In this document: positions 25,382 through 34,509 of the stretch, piece after piece
How positions within the stretch are numbered: the stretch's first letter is position 1
Layout: each line of letters opens with the position of its first letter
DNA from: DASXVU01 sp963732855
Lineage (GTDB): Archaea; Thermoplasmatota; Thermoplasmata; Methanomassiliicoccales; UBA472
DNA length: 64,000 bases
Direction: 5' to 3'
NCBI GenBank assembly: GCA_963732855.1
Contig: CAVTBB010000003.1
Location: 62,001 to 126,000 of the forward strand
Notes under the pieces: generated by a model
What the model saw: only the letters and a program-made list of their open reading frames with translations
Databases searched by the model: none
What the model was told of the DNA's origin: nothing
Position numbers and translations under genes: made by a program

Positions 25382-26212
25382 TCAATAACGGTAGACCTTG
25401 GTCACGCTAAGCGAAAATTGGACCGCTTTCGCCGAGTGAGTGATCCAGCCCATGGATATCACGTCGGCGTGCTTGGCGTAATCGGCGGCATTGTGCGGCG
25501 TAATCCCACCAGAGACCTCGACGATGATCCTTTGATCGATCCCTTTGATCGCCTCGTAGCACTCCTCGGCGTCCTTGGGGGACATGTTGTCGAGCATTAT
25601 GATGTCCGCTCCTGCCGCCGCTGCTTCCTTGGCTTGGTCCAGGACCACGACCTCAATCTCCACCTTCTTGGTGAATGAGTAAGTCTTGGCCTTCTTGATC
25701 GCCTCGGTCACTGAACCGACGATGACCAGGTGATTGTCTTTGATCAGGATCATGTCGTCCAGGCGGTTTCTGTGCGGGTCGCCCCCACCCATGATGACCG
25801 CCTTCTTCTCATAGAAACGGAATCCGGGAGTGGTCTTCCTCGTGGCCGCGATCCGCACGTTCCTGTTCATGCGGCGGCATTCCCACAGGATGTTCGAGGT
25901 GGCGGTCGCTATACCGGACATGCGCATGATGAAGTTGAGGGCGAGGCGCTCGCCCAGAAGTATCGCCTTTAAAGGCCCATGTATCGTCATGACTACGGTG
26001 CCCTTCTTGATCTGGCAGCCCTCTTCGACCTGGGCCTGGGCATCCAATGAAAGCCCCCGGAATATCTCTGTTGCCTCGGCCAATCCGGCAATGACGCAAT
26101 CCTCGTTGGCGACAATCTCCGATTCCCCGCCTTCGTTCCCGATCAAGAGGTCCGAGGTTATGTCCCCATAGCCCTCGTCCTCTGCTAGCAGGTCCTCCAT
26201 GCGCATGACCAT
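25382..26212 (-). CDS. nadC: Nicotinate-nucleotide pyrophosphorylase (quinolinate phosphoribosyltransferase)
   Basis: 276 residues, the usual size. It joins quinolinate to PRPP to give nicotinate mononucleotide in NAD synthesis. Family motifs are EDEGYGDITSDLL at the N terminus, the basic active-site segment ATRKTTPGFR, GGGDPHRNRLDD, and the barrel strands IEVEV-, IMLDNMS and VEVSGGI. Three close in-frame ATG codons (26212, 26206, 26200) make the exact start uncertain. It lies 33 bp behind the beta-CASP nuclease gene on the same strand. Confidence 0.93.
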   Translation of the reverse strand: MVMRMEDLLAEDEGYGDITSDLLIGNEGGESEIVANEDCVIAGLAEATEIFRGLSLDAQAQVEEGCQIKKGTVVMTIHGPLKAILLGERLALNFIMRMSGIATATSNILWECRRMNRNVRIAATRKTTPGFRFYEKKAVIMGGGDPHRNRLDDMILIKDNHLVIVGSVTEAIKKAKTYSFTKKVEIEVVVLDQAKEAAAAGADIIMLDNMSPKDAEECYEAIKGIDQRIIVEVSGGITPHNAADYAKHADVISMGWITHSAKAVQFSLSVTKVYRY

Positions 26213-26245
26213 GACTACACACCACCGAGGGAAATAGATGCCGGT

Positions 26246-27496
26246 CTAGAGCTCGAACTCCTCTCCGGGCATCGGCATGTGGACCTTGAACTCCTGCAGG
26301 TCGTTCGCCAGGGCCTGGCGATTATCGGAGTGCATCAGCACTACATTATCCGGGTCGCAGGCGCGGATGAACTTCAACAGTTCATTGTGGTCGGCGTGGG
26401 CCGAAAGATCGAACTGCTGGACCTGACACGCGACACGCATCGAGGCTGGTACTTCTTCCGGGGCGGAGCCCTGCTGCCTGATGTCAATGGCGCCATTGTC
26501 GATAAGCCGACGTCCGTTGGAACCGTCCACTTGGAATCCGGTCATAAGGACCGCGCTTTTGGGGTTGTCCCTTTCCTGTTGCAGGTACCGGATGACCGGG
26601 CCGCCGTCCAGCATGCCACCGGTCGTAACGATGACCTCGCCTTCCATTGCCTTTTCCCGAGCCGCGGCACCGCGTACCTCGTTGAAGCGCCTCTTGGCGT
26701 AGCGCAGGTCACGTTCCGAGCGGATGTACTCAGGATGCTCCAGATACAGACGATTGACTGTCTTGCCCATGCCATCGACCCACATGTCATACTTTAGGTC
26801 CTTGAGGATCAGCATGACCTCTTGGGTACGTCCTACGGCGAAGCATGGTATGATGGCCTTGCCGCCGCCCTCGACCGTCTCCTTGACCTTCTCTATGAGC
26901 TTCTGCTCTTCCCGCTTACGGTCTGGGTGAAGGCGTCCGGCATAGGTCGCCTCTATGATCAGGTTATCGCACTTCACCGGGTGAGCGCCCCAAGTGAGGT
27001 TGGTGTTATGGGTATGCAGGTCACCGGTGAAAACTGTGGTGTTGTCCCCGCGCAGCTCATACATGGCAGCGCCTGGAACGTGACCGGCAGAATGCGATTC
27101 GACCTCGAACCCGGCGACGTCCATGACGTCCCCGAATTTCATCGGACGGAAACATCGCATAGCGGCCTTGATGTCGCTCTCGTTAAAAGGCCGGGGGTAT
27201 CCCTCCGAGTCCGCCACCTTGAGCGTGTCGTTCATCAACAGTTCGCACACGGCGATGGTCGACGGGGTGGTGTGAACTTTGGTGCCATACTTTCCGCACA
27301 GCCACGGGATCATTCCGGAATGGTCGATGTGGCAGTGGGTCAGGAACGCGGTCTCCAGCGGGGGGGCCGGGATGGGGTACTCTGGCGGTTTTATCGGTTT
27401 CATGCCATATTCGAACAGCAGATTTGCGCCTTTGTTGTTGAGCAGCATTCCGAGCCTGCCAACTACGTCTGCGCCACCTAGGAACTTTAATTTCAT
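26246..27496 (-). CDS. Beta-CASP metallo-beta-lactamase ribonuclease (archaeal CPSF-like)
   Basis: 416 residues. Zinc-binding motif HCHIDHSG is at 54-61. A GDLHTHNTN Asp/His motif and the beta-CASP region follow, with CFAVGRTQEV, TTGGMLDGGPV, and SAHADHNEL near the C terminus. These are the signatures of RNA-cleaving CPSF73/RNase J-type enzymes. It lacks the N-terminal KH domains of archaeal aCPSF1, so it is closer to the short aCPSF2 class. It probably acts in RNA maturation or decay. The ATG follows GAGGTAGAG. Confidence 0.9.
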   Translation of the reverse strand: MKLKFLGGADVVGRLGMLLNNKGANLLFEYGMKPIKPPEYPIPAPPLETAFLTHCHIDHSGMIPWLCGKYGTKVHTTPSTIAVCELLMNDTLKVADSEGYPRPFNESDIKAAMRCFRPMKFGDVMDVAGFEVESHSAGHVPGAAMYELRGDNTTVFTGDLHTHNTNLTWGAHPVKCDNLIIEATYAGRLHPDRKREEQKLIEKVKETVEGGGKAIIPCFAVGRTQEVMLILKDLKYDMWVDGMGKTVNRLYLEHPEYIRSERDLRYAKRRFNEVRGAAAREKAMEGEVIVTTGGMLDGGPVIRYLQQERDNPKSAVLMTGFQVDGSNGRRLIDNGAIDIRQQGSAPEEVPASMRVACQVQQFDLSAHADHNELLKFIRACDPDNVVLMHSDNRQALANDLQEFKVHMPMPGEEFEL

Positions 27497-27566
27497 TCTT
27501 CTCTACCTCTTTGTCTTTTTGTCTCTTGCAAGATGTTAATGGTTGTTGATGCTAGGACTGTGAGTT

Positions 27567-27983
27567 TCATTCCCCTACCAACTGGATTATCAGCTTTCTT
27601 GGCCTTCCGCCGTTGTCCAGCTCCATGAGCACGATGCTCTGCCAGATGCCGATGTCAAGTGATGCATCATTGAATGGGACCGAGACCGACTGACCCAAGG
27701 TCGAAGCCCTGATGTGCGAGTGGCCATTCCCGTCCCCTCCAGTATTATGAGCATAACCGAACCCCTTGGGGAAAACCTTTTCCATGGATCTGATAAGGTC
27801 AGAACGCAGGCCCGGCTCGTTCTCCGTCACGAAAACAGCCGCCGTGGTATGGGGCACGAAGACGCAGGCGATGCCGGCCTTCAAGCCAGAATCTTTCACC
27901 GTCTCGCTGACTCTCTTGGTCAGATCGATGATGTCGCCTTCTTCTTTCGTTACAATGTTCAAGACTGTCCGGAACACTCCCAT
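27567..27983 (-). CDS. YjbQ/UPF0047 family protein
   Basis: 138 residues covering the complete family: VPHTTAAVFVTENEPG, then NTGGDGNGHSHIRAS with conserved histidines, and WQSIVLMELDNGGRPRK near the end. Family members show weak thiamine-phosphate-synthase activity; the cellular role is not settled. A TATA-like box lies about 30 nt upstream, so the start at 27983 is likely leaderless. Confidence 0.92.
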   Translation of the reverse strand: MGVFRTVLNIVTKEEGDIIDLTKRVSETVKDSGLKAGIACVFVPHTTAAVFVTENEPGLRSDLIRSMEKVFPKGFGYAHNTGGDGNGHSHIRASTLGQSVSVPFNDASLDIGIWQSIVLMELDNGGRPRKLIIQLVGE

Positions 27984-28011
27984 TGATTTCGACCAGGCTA
28001 GACGTGGTACG

Positions 28012-28020
28012 GTATAAATA
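28012..28020 (-). promoter_or_regulatory. TATA box of the YjbQ-family gene
   Basis: TATTTATAC on the minus strand, about 30 nt before the ATG at 27983. Confidence 0.45.
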
Positions 28021-28147
28021 GGTTGAGGTGAAACCCTTGCCCGGATCCTGATCTATCTAGATATGCTGGCTATCAAAATCCTAATGTTTATTCGGTCGAT
28101 CATCTGGGAAGATTTATCTAACCCGCATATGCATCACCTAATTCGCC

Positions 28148-28501
28148 ATGTCAGACTTTGCATTTCCCGGGTTCCGTCAACCCAAGGAGGTAGAAAAGAT
28201 ATGGCTGACCTCCGGTTTCAGGGCCATGATCATAGCCATAGGGATCGAGAAGGCGGGTTCGCTTAACGAACTGGGCCGCCAGATGGGGTACCGCTCCCGA
28301 GTCCATCCAGGTTGGAGCGTTGTTCAGATTCTGTTAGGACGGCAAGCCTTCCCCACGGACAGGCTGAAGCGACTGAGCGCCTACATCGATTATCCATTCG
28401 ACGAGATGCTGAAGCATCAGACACGCCCCAGATCTATCACTCCGCAGGGCACCAGGGAAGCACTGAGGGAATATAACCTGATGTGTTATATGCCGAAGTA
28501 A
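28148..28501 (+). CDS. Small protein, possible helix-turn-helix regulator
   Basis: 117 residues of mainly helical character. The stretch SLNELGRQMGYRS...VVQILLGRQAFPTDRLKRLS (about residues 38-78) resembles an XRE-like helix-turn-helix in which the second helix is lengthened. No catalytic or metal-binding motif is present. A GATTTATCT box about 30 nt before the ATG suggests a leaderless message. The DNA-binding role is an inference. Confidence 0.6.
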   Translation: MSDFAFPGFRQPKEVEKIWLTSGFRAMIIAIGIEKAGSLNELGRQMGYRSRVHPGWSVVQILLGRQAFPTDRLKRLSAYIDYPFDEMLKHQTRPRSITPQGTREALREYNLMCYMPK

Positions 28502-28582
28502 TGGTTCAGAGACATTTAACCCCAAGTTCTTTATATTCACGCGTTGATTTTCATATGTCTGACACACGTCAGACGGAGGGGG

Positions 28583-29575
28583 ATGGGATTGTATTTCAGA
28601 CGACGTGCGAACACGAAGGACCAGGCCACCAAATCACTCATGAAGAGCGGAGTGTACCGACTCTCCGATGAGAGTGATGAGAGGGAAAAGCCGAAGCGGT
28701 CATGGTTGCTCTCGTCGTCGTCCGACGACCCATTCAATTACTGGTCGGCCGTGAAATACGGCAGCGTACTGATGTTCTTGCTCTGGTGGATCCCGATCTT
28801 CGGACCGATGATAGCTGGCTATGTGGCCGGTCGAAGGGCTGGAACCCCTATCAAGGGGATCTTCGCGGTCAGCATCCCCTTGGCCATCGTGTTCTTCGTC
28901 GCCACACTGGTCACCATCAAGATTATCCCTTCCGTATGGTTCGGGGTAGACCTGGCCCCGGAGGCGATATTCGGCTCATTGGCCAAGGCCATGCCAGCTT
29001 TTGAACCGTTCGCCAATTTCACCACTGGTTACCTGCAATCCTTCATCGGGACCATACAGGGCAGCGCCGGTGTTCGACTTGACTTTTACATCCTAGCGGT
29101 CGCCTTTGCCTATATCGGAGGGGCCATGGCCCTGCAATCACTACGAGAGATGGAATACGTGGTCAAGCACGGAGGGGACCGAGGCATGCATGTGCATGTG
29201 GGAGACCCGGAATCGAAAAACAAGAAGGGCCTCTGGGTATTCAGCAAGCAGAAGGGAAAAAGTGGAAGAAGCAAGACGAGGGTCGACGAAGAAGAGGATA
29301 AACCGCGCCGGGCACCGTCAATCCATTTCAATGACATGAAAGAGACCTCAGGGTCCAACCGGTCGTTCTCCCGCACGCCCGCCCACTCCAAGACGATGGA
29401 GAAGGCGATAGAGGAAGAGGACGAGGATGAGCCCATCAGGAAACGCCGCCAGAAAGAGTTCGAGCGGAACCTGAACCGTGCAAGACACGAAGCTCCAGTC
29501 AAGAGCGGGCATGCACATCACAAAAAGCTGGACACGAGCAAGAAATCGGAATCCGACGACTTCAGGTTCGTGTAA
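28583..29575 (+). CDS. Membrane protein with charged cytoplasmic tail
   Basis: 330 residues from the ATG at 28583, which has GGAGGGGG right before it. A basic N terminus is followed by about three to four hydrophobic segments (residues about 55-190), with IFGPMIAGYVAGRRAG near the second. A highly charged C-terminal tail of about 130 residues rich in Lys, Arg, Glu and Ser follows and is probably disordered. The GP-I-AGY-AGRRAG motif occurs in small archaeal membrane proteins (DUF5518-like). The function is unknown. Confidence 0.72.
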   Translation: MGLYFRRRANTKDQATKSLMKSGVYRLSDESDEREKPKRSWLLSSSSDDPFNYWSAVKYGSVLMFLLWWIPIFGPMIAGYVAGRRAGTPIKGIFAVSIPLAIVFFVATLVTIKIIPSVWFGVDLAPEAIFGSLAKAMPAFEPFANFTTGYLQSFIGTIQGSAGVRLDFYILAVAFAYIGGAMALQSLREMEYVVKHGGDRGMHVHVGDPESKNKKGLWVFSKQKGKSGRSKTRVDEEEDKPRRAPSIHFNDMKETSGSNRSFSRTPAHSKTMEKAIEEEDEDEPIRKRRQKEFERNLNRARHEAPVKSGHAHHKKLDTSKKSESDDFRFV

Positions 29576-29611
29576 ACCCTAAATCGCCCTGTAATGACGG
29601 TGGAGAAGAAG

Positions 29612-29622
29612 AATATATATAT
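29612..29622 (+). promoter_or_regulatory. TATA box of the transcription factor S gene
   Basis: AATATATATAT, about 40 nt before the ATG at 29657. Confidence 0.5.
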
Positions 29623-29656
29623 GGTAGTAAATTTCCTGCGAGTCGGCGAGATCTAA

Positions 29657-29962
29657 ATGTTCTGTCCCACATGTAAAGCCCTTGCGTTACCGAAGAACGG
29701 CAAGATCTGGTGTAATAGATGCCAGAAAGAGTATGATGTGAATTCCAACAAGGCTGACACATGCGTCATCAGGGGCAAGGAGAGGGAGCAAATGGTGGTC
29801 GAGAGCTCGGCGCCAACGTTGCCGAAGGCCAAGGTCGAGTGCCCCAAGTGTAAGCACAATGAGGCTTTCTGGGTGCTCAGGCAGACCAGGGCGGCGGATG
29901 AACCCGAGACCAAGATCTACCGTTGCTGCGAATGCGGTGCCTCCTGGCGAGAGTACGGTTAA
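29657..29962 (+). CDS. tfs: Transcription factor S (TFIIS/RPB9-like)
   Basis: 101 residues with two zinc ribbons: Cys3, Cys6, Cys19, Cys22 and Cys62, Cys65, Cys90, Cys93. The C-terminal ribbon carries the RAADEPET loop with the Asp81-Glu82 pair that triggers RNA cleavage in stalled RNA polymerase. It is therefore an active TFS and not an RPB9-type subunit alone. Confidence 0.93.
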   Translation: MFCPTCKALALPKNGKIWCNRCQKEYDVNSNKADTCVIRGKEREQMVVESSAPTLPKAKVECPKCKHNEAFWVLRQTRAADEPETKIYRCCECGASWREYG

Positions 29963-30267
29963 ACAATCGTACGCATATCTACACGCAAGACCTGTCCGTG
30001 ATGTCGCTTTTGTAAGACAGTCCAGGGATTGGATATCTATTCCATCCTCCCCATACATTTGCGTTTGTTCAACGGGTTAGCTCTGTTGATCCATTATCGT
30101 CGATCAGAACGCTCGGATTGATGAATTTATGACCTTCAAAAAGGGTCGAATTCACCGCTGCCATTCTTTTCCATTAATGGATTCAAGGATTCAATCAGAC
30201 TGCATGCTGGCTACATTCTGCAAAAGATTATTAAACCAAACCTGATTACTGCAAGGAAGGGAGTCTG
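29963..30267. other. Intergenic region before the sliding-clamp gene
   Basis: 305 bases without a plausible gene. The 3' part is the PCNA promoter: TATA-like GATTATTAAAC at 30226-30236 and ribosome site GGAAGGGAG at 30254-30262. Confidence 0.45.
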
Positions 30268-31005
30268 ATGTTCCAAGCCAAGCTAAAGTCCGAGACGCTC
30301 AAGGGCGTCGTGGACGTTGTTTCAACGCTCATCGATGAAGCTAAGTTCAAGATCGATGCCAACGGGATGACCCTGAAGGCCGTCGACCCGGCCCATGTGG
30401 CCATGATCGATATGGCAATAGACAAGGGTGCATTCGAGCAATTCTCAGCCAACGAGACAGAGATTGGGCTCGACCTTGACAAATTGCGTGAGGTCATACG
30501 CCTGTCCAAGGCGGGCGACATCATCGACATGAAGCACGATGAGGAGCGCGGAAGGCTTGTCATATCGGTCGGCAACGTCACCCGGCGCATGAGCCTAGTT
30601 TCCACCGAGGGCATGGCGGACACCAAAGTCCCGAACCTCAACCTGGCAGCCAAGGTCGCAGTGAACGTGGAGGAACTGCAGAGGGGCATCAAGGCCTCGG
30701 AAAGCATCTCAGACCACATTGCCCTGACTGCGACACCGGAGCAATTCGAGCTATTGTCCGAAGGCGACACCGATTCGGTGACGCTTAAATTGCCAAAGGA
30801 CCTGCTGGTCTCACTCGATTGCAAGGAGAGCATCAAATCCCTGTTCCCGATGGACTACTTCGCCAACATGGTCCGCGCAATACCTGCTGGCACAGTTGTC
30901 GTGATTAACTTGGGGAACGACCTGCCAGTCAAGATAGAATTCGACTTTGCGGGCGGAAAGGGCAAGGTGAAGTACCTGCTGGCCCCCAGGATCGAGAACG
31001 ATTGA
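30268..31005 (+). CDS. pcn: DNA polymerase sliding clamp (PCNA)
   Basis: 245 residues, the normal archaeal PCNA length. It forms the trimeric ring that tethers polymerase, ligase and flap nuclease to DNA. The N-terminal MFQAKLKSETLKGVVD, the interdomain region after KVPNLNL, the FPMDYFANMVRA segment and the C-terminal YLLAPRIEND are characteristic. The last matches the usual acidic PCNA end. The ATG follows GGAAGGGAG. Confidence 0.95.
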   Translation: MFQAKLKSETLKGVVDVVSTLIDEAKFKIDANGMTLKAVDPAHVAMIDMAIDKGAFEQFSANETEIGLDLDKLREVIRLSKAGDIIDMKHDEERGRLVISVGNVTRRMSLVSTEGMADTKVPNLNLAAKVAVNVEELQRGIKASESISDHIALTATPEQFELLSEGDTDSVTLKLPKDLLVSLDCKESIKSLFPMDYFANMVRAIPAGTVVVINLGNDLPVKIEFDFAGGKGKVKYLLAPRIEND

Positions 31006-31010
31006 GGTGG

Positions 31011-31787
31011 TCAGAGCTTCAGGCTTTCCACGATCCGGGTCTCTTCCTTCGGGACATGTACCGATATCTCGATCTTGTCCCTGATCCCGGATTTCTCAAT
31101 CTTATCGCGTAGCAGCTCGTCTATTTGGAAGATCCCTGCCGAGTTGTTAATGGTTATGTCGACGTGTATCGGGATCTCCTTCCCCTCGACCACCCGGACC
31201 TTTTCGATGGCCAAAGCGGAAACGGAATGGATATTGATACTTCCGGCGCGGAATGGTACCCTTGCCCTCCCTTTCTCCATGTCCAGCGCGTCAGCCACCC
31301 TTACCACGCCGGCCTCCAGGGTCAACGGGAATATGTCCTCGTGATGGGCGATCATGGCATGCATTGTCTCGATCATCATGATGGTCCGCTCCGCATCATC
31401 GTAAAGGCCTTCCAGCATCCGCTTGATGATGGGCGGTGCGAGCACGAGTGACATTTCCTCATGGTTGGTCCTGTGGATGGCGTGTCCGATGTCATGCAGT
31501 GAAGCGGCAAGAACGACCACCACTTCTGCGTCGGATGTGCCCAGGCCATAATTCTTCACGATACTGGGCTTCATGCCCTTATTCACAAGCATCTGGAGCA
31601 TCTTGAGCGCCAGTTTTGATACGATCCTGATATGGGTGGGACCGTGGTCCGAATATCCCATGCGGTCGATGGCGGTCACGTTGGACGCTTTCCAAAGGGT
31701 ACGAACCTCGACATCGTTGTTGAGCCTCTCCACCACCTGCTCTAAGACCGCGTTACCCCCACAGGGAATATCATAACAATACGCCAT
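31011..31787 (-). CDS. HD-domain phosphohydrolase
   Basis: 258 residues. The metal-binding HD set is visible as YSDHGPTHIRIV (near residue 47), SLHDIGHAIHR (His98-Asp99) and a later VADALDM Asp. The C-terminal part is a small alpha-beta domain. It probably hydrolyses a nucleotide or a phosphate ester; the substrate is unknown. It converges on pcn with 5 bp between the stops. Confidence 0.82.
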   Translation of the reverse strand: MAYCYDIPCGGNAVLEQVVERLNNDVEVRTLWKASNVTAIDRMGYSDHGPTHIRIVSKLALKMLQMLVNKGMKPSIVKNYGLGTSDAEVVVVLAASLHDIGHAIHRTNHEEMSLVLAPPIIKRMLEGLYDDAERTIMMIETMHAMIAHHEDIFPLTLEAGVVRVADALDMEKGRARVPFRAGSINIHSVSALAIEKVRVVEGKEIPIHVDITINNSAGIFQIDELLRDKIEKSGIRDKIEISVHVPKEETRIVESLKL

Positions 31788-31927
31788 CGGGTTGAGTATC
31801 TGTGTATCGGGGTATTAAATGGAACGCATAACAAGAAATTGGCAATGATATCGTCCCGAACCGATGACTATCCATTCCAAATCTGGTCAGAATTGTTTCC
31901 CCACCAACTTCATGTGTGCACAAAAAG

Positions 31928-31937
31928 TTATTAAATA
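31928..31937 (+). promoter_or_regulatory. TATA box of the transketolase-transaldolase operon
   Basis: TTATTAAATA about 50 nt before the GTG at 31985. It lies downstream of the ATG at 31916, which excludes that ATG as the start. Confidence 0.5.
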
Positions 31938-31984
31938 GAACCGGGCCATTGACCAACCCCCATCCCATCCTAGAGGTGCTCTTC

Positions 31985-32821
31985 GTGTCCTCGTACAACG
32001 ACGATACCATCCTTAACCTAGAAAACAAAGCCAATGTACTCCGCCGCCACGTCATCCGCATGACGCATGCCGCCGGTTCTGGACATCCCGGAGGGTCGTT
32101 ATCCTCCGCGGACATAGTGACCGCCCTTTTCTTCGATATCATGAACCACAGGTCCAAGGAGCTAGACTGGCCCGACCGAGACCGCTTCGTGCTGTCGAAG
32201 GGACACGCCGCGCCGATCTACTACGCCGCGCTGGCAGAGAGCGGGTACTTCCCGGTCGAGGAGCTCGGTACGTTGCGAAGGATAGGATGCCGATTGCAAG
32301 GGCACCCCTGCCGGACCAAGACCCCGGGAGTTGAGATGTCCACCGGCTCACTGGGCCAAGGCTTGAGCGCAGCCAACGGGATGGCGCTCGCGGCCAAGTT
32401 GGACAAGAAATCATATCGCGTTTATTGCATATGTGGCGACGGCGAGATGGCCGAAGGACAAATATGGGAGGCGGCCATGCTGGCCTCCCACTATAAGCTC
32501 GACAATGTGCTGACCTTCGTGGACCGGAACAAGCTCCAGATCGACGGCACTACCGAGAGCATCATGTCCCTGGAACCGTTGGCCGACAAGTGGAAGGCGT
32601 TCGGGTGGAACGTCCTTGAGATTGACGGCCATAACATGAGGCAGATCCTCGATGCGGCGAACCGGGCCAAAGAGACCAAGGGCCGGCCAACCGTTGTCAT
32701 CGCACACACCACCAAGGGACGAGGGGTTTCCTTCATGGAGAACAACCTGGCGTTCCATGGAAAATCACCGAACGCGGACGAGATGCGCCGCGCCCTTAGG
32801 GAACTGGGGGAAGACCAATGA
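31985..32821 (+). CDS. Transketolase, N-terminal (thiamine-binding) subunit
   Basis: 278 residues. Split transketolases of archaea carry the thiamine diphosphate domain on this chain: AGSGHPGGSLSSADI, SKGHAAPIYYAAL, STGSLGQGLSAANG and the cofactor motif CGDGEMAEGQIWEAA. It moves two-carbon units between sugar phosphates to make pentoses and erythrose 4-phosphate. The GTG at 31985 is chosen because AGAGGTG lies 7 nt upstream. It overlaps the next gene in ATGA, so the two subunits are co-translated. Confidence 0.93.
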   Translation: MSSYNDDTILNLENKANVLRRHVIRMTHAAGSGHPGGSLSSADIVTALFFDIMNHRSKELDWPDRDRFVLSKGHAAPIYYAALAESGYFPVEELGTLRRIGCRLQGHPCRTKTPGVEMSTGSLGQGLSAANGMALAAKLDKKSYRVYCICGDGEMAEGQIWEAAMLASHYKLDNVLTFVDRNKLQIDGTTESIMSLEPLADKWKAFGWNVLEIDGHNMRQILDAANRAKETKGRPTVVIAHTTKGRGVSFMENNLAFHGKSPNADEMRRALRELGEDQ

Positions 32822-33759
32822 AGTGGACCTACAACAGCCAGAGGAAGGAGTACGGCAAGGCGTTGGTCGAACTGGGACGGTCCCGGAATGACATCGTCGT
32901 CCTCGACGCAGATCTGTCCGGCTCGACCCGCACCGCCGATTTCGGCAAGGAGTTCCCTGAACGTTTCTTCAATGTCGGCATAGCCGAACAGAACATGATC
33001 GGTACGGCAGCGGGTTTGGCCGCCGCCGGTAAGACGGTGTTCGCTTCGACCTTCGCCGTCTTCGCCACTGGACGTTGTTTCGACCAGATACGTCAATCGG
33101 TAGCCTATCCGAAGATGAACGTGAAGATCGCAGCCACCCACGCCGGAATTAGCGTCGGCGGTGACGGGGCATCACACCAGACGATGGAGGACATAGCTCT
33201 CATGCACACCCTGCCGAACATGACGATAGTGGTCCCGGCGGACGCCATGGAGGCCTACAAGGCAACGAAGGCGGTTGCCGCCAAGGCTGGACCCTGCTAT
33301 CTGAGGATGGGGCGCGTGGATGTGCCTAACATCACAGACCCCAACACCCCGTTCGTGATCGGTAAGGCAACGGTGCCAAGGGATGGTTCGGACATCACGC
33401 TCATAGGGACCGGACAGATGGTGGCCTCCTGCCTCGAAGCGGCGGAGATCCTACAGGCCAAGGGCATCTCGGCCAGAGTTATCAACATGTCGACAGTCAA
33501 GCCGCTGGACGAAGAGGCGCTGCATAAGGCGGCCGAGGAGACCGGCGGGATAGTCACCGCTGAGGAACACAACGTGGTATCCGGACTGGGTTCATACGTG
33601 GCATCTTATTTGGCCGAGCACCGCCCAGTGCCGATGAAGTTTGTGGGCATGGCGGACGTGTTCGGCGAATCGGGCGAGAGCGATGAGCTCATGCTCAAAT
33701 ATGGCCTCACGACCGAGAAGGTCGTCGCGGCAGCAGAGGAAGTAATCAGGAGGCGTTGA
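32818..33759 (+). CDS. Transketolase, C-terminal subunit
   Basis: 313 residues: the pyrimidine-binding domain (DLSGSTRT, FNVGIAEQNMIGTAAGLA with the catalytic Glu, FATGRCFDQIR, HAGISVGGDGASHQ) and the C-terminal transketolase domain (ITLIGTGQMVASCLEAAEIL). It completes the active site of the upstream subunit. The stop overlaps the transaldolase ribosome site region. Confidence 0.95.
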   Translation: MKWTYNSQRKEYGKALVELGRSRNDIVVLDADLSGSTRTADFGKEFPERFFNVGIAEQNMIGTAAGLAAAGKTVFASTFAVFATGRCFDQIRQSVAYPKMNVKIAATHAGISVGGDGASHQTMEDIALMHTLPNMTIVVPADAMEAYKATKAVAAKAGPCYLRMGRVDVPNITDPNTPFVIGKATVPRDGSDITLIGTGQMVASCLEAAEILQAKGISARVINMSTVKPLDEEALHKAAEETGGIVTAEEHNVVSGLGSYVASYLAEHRPVPMKFVGMADVFGESGESDELMLKYGLTTEKVVAAAEEVIRRR

Positions 33760-33761
33760 GG

Positions 33762-34409
33762 ATGAAGATTTTCATTGACACGGCAAACATAGAACAGATC
33801 AAAGAAGTGAACAGCTGGGGAATACTGGATGGAGTAACCACGAACCCATCATTGGTCGCCAAGGAGAATAAGGACTTCGCCACCCTGGTCAAGGAGATCT
33901 GCGCCATCGTGGACGGTCCGATCAGCGTCGAGGCGGTCAGCATCACAACCACGGAGATCGTCCCGGAGGCGAGGAAGATCGCCGCCGGCAATAAGAACAT
34001 CGTGGTCAAGATCCCGATGACCGAGGAGGGGCTGAAAGCCACCAAGATATTGGCCTCCGAGGGGATCAAGATCAACATGACGCTAATATTCTCCGCCAAC
34101 CAGGCGCTGCTGGCGGCAAAGGCGGGGGCACGTTACGTGTCGCCGTTCGTTGGCAGGCTGGATGACATCGGTCAGAACGGAATGGACCTGATCGCCGAGA
34201 TCATGGATATCCTGGAGAACTATGAGTTCGATTGTGAGGTCATCGTGGCATCGGTCCGCGACCCGATCCACGTCACCGAGTCGGCGCGGCTCGGAGCGCA
34301 TGTGGCCACGATCCCGTACGACGTGCTGAAAAAGATGTTCAAGCACCCTCTCACGGACGCCGGGATCGACAAGTTCCTCAAGGATTGGGGAAAGGTCTCC
34401 AAGAAGTGA
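33762..34409 (+). CDS. tal: Transaldolase (TalC/FSA type)
   Basis: 215 residues, a short-type transaldolase barrel. MKIFIDTANIEQI at the N terminus, GVTTNPSL, the Schiff-base lysine at Lys83 in VVKIPMT, then NMTLIFSANQALLAAKAGA and SPFVGRLDDIG are all present. It shuttles three-carbon units between sugar phosphates and completes the non-oxidative pentose route with the two transketolase subunits. The ATG at 33762 lies behind AGGAGG (33749-33754). Confidence 0.94.
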   Translation: MKIFIDTANIEQIKEVNSWGILDGVTTNPSLVAKENKDFATLVKEICAIVDGPISVEAVSITTTEIVPEARKIAAGNKNIVVKIPMTEEGLKATKILASEGIKINMTLIFSANQALLAAKAGARYVSPFVGRLDDIGQNGMDLIAEIMDILENYEFDCEVIVASVRDPIHVTESARLGAHVATIPYDVLKKMFKHPLTDAGIDKFLKDWGKVSKK

Positions 34410-34509
34410 CTGGAGGAACGCCCTCTCCCCCTTTTTTAGCACAAATTCGTCCCACGATTGGGCGCGAGGGCTAACAATTTAATAGCTACCGAGCCTACAA
34501 ATTTAGCAA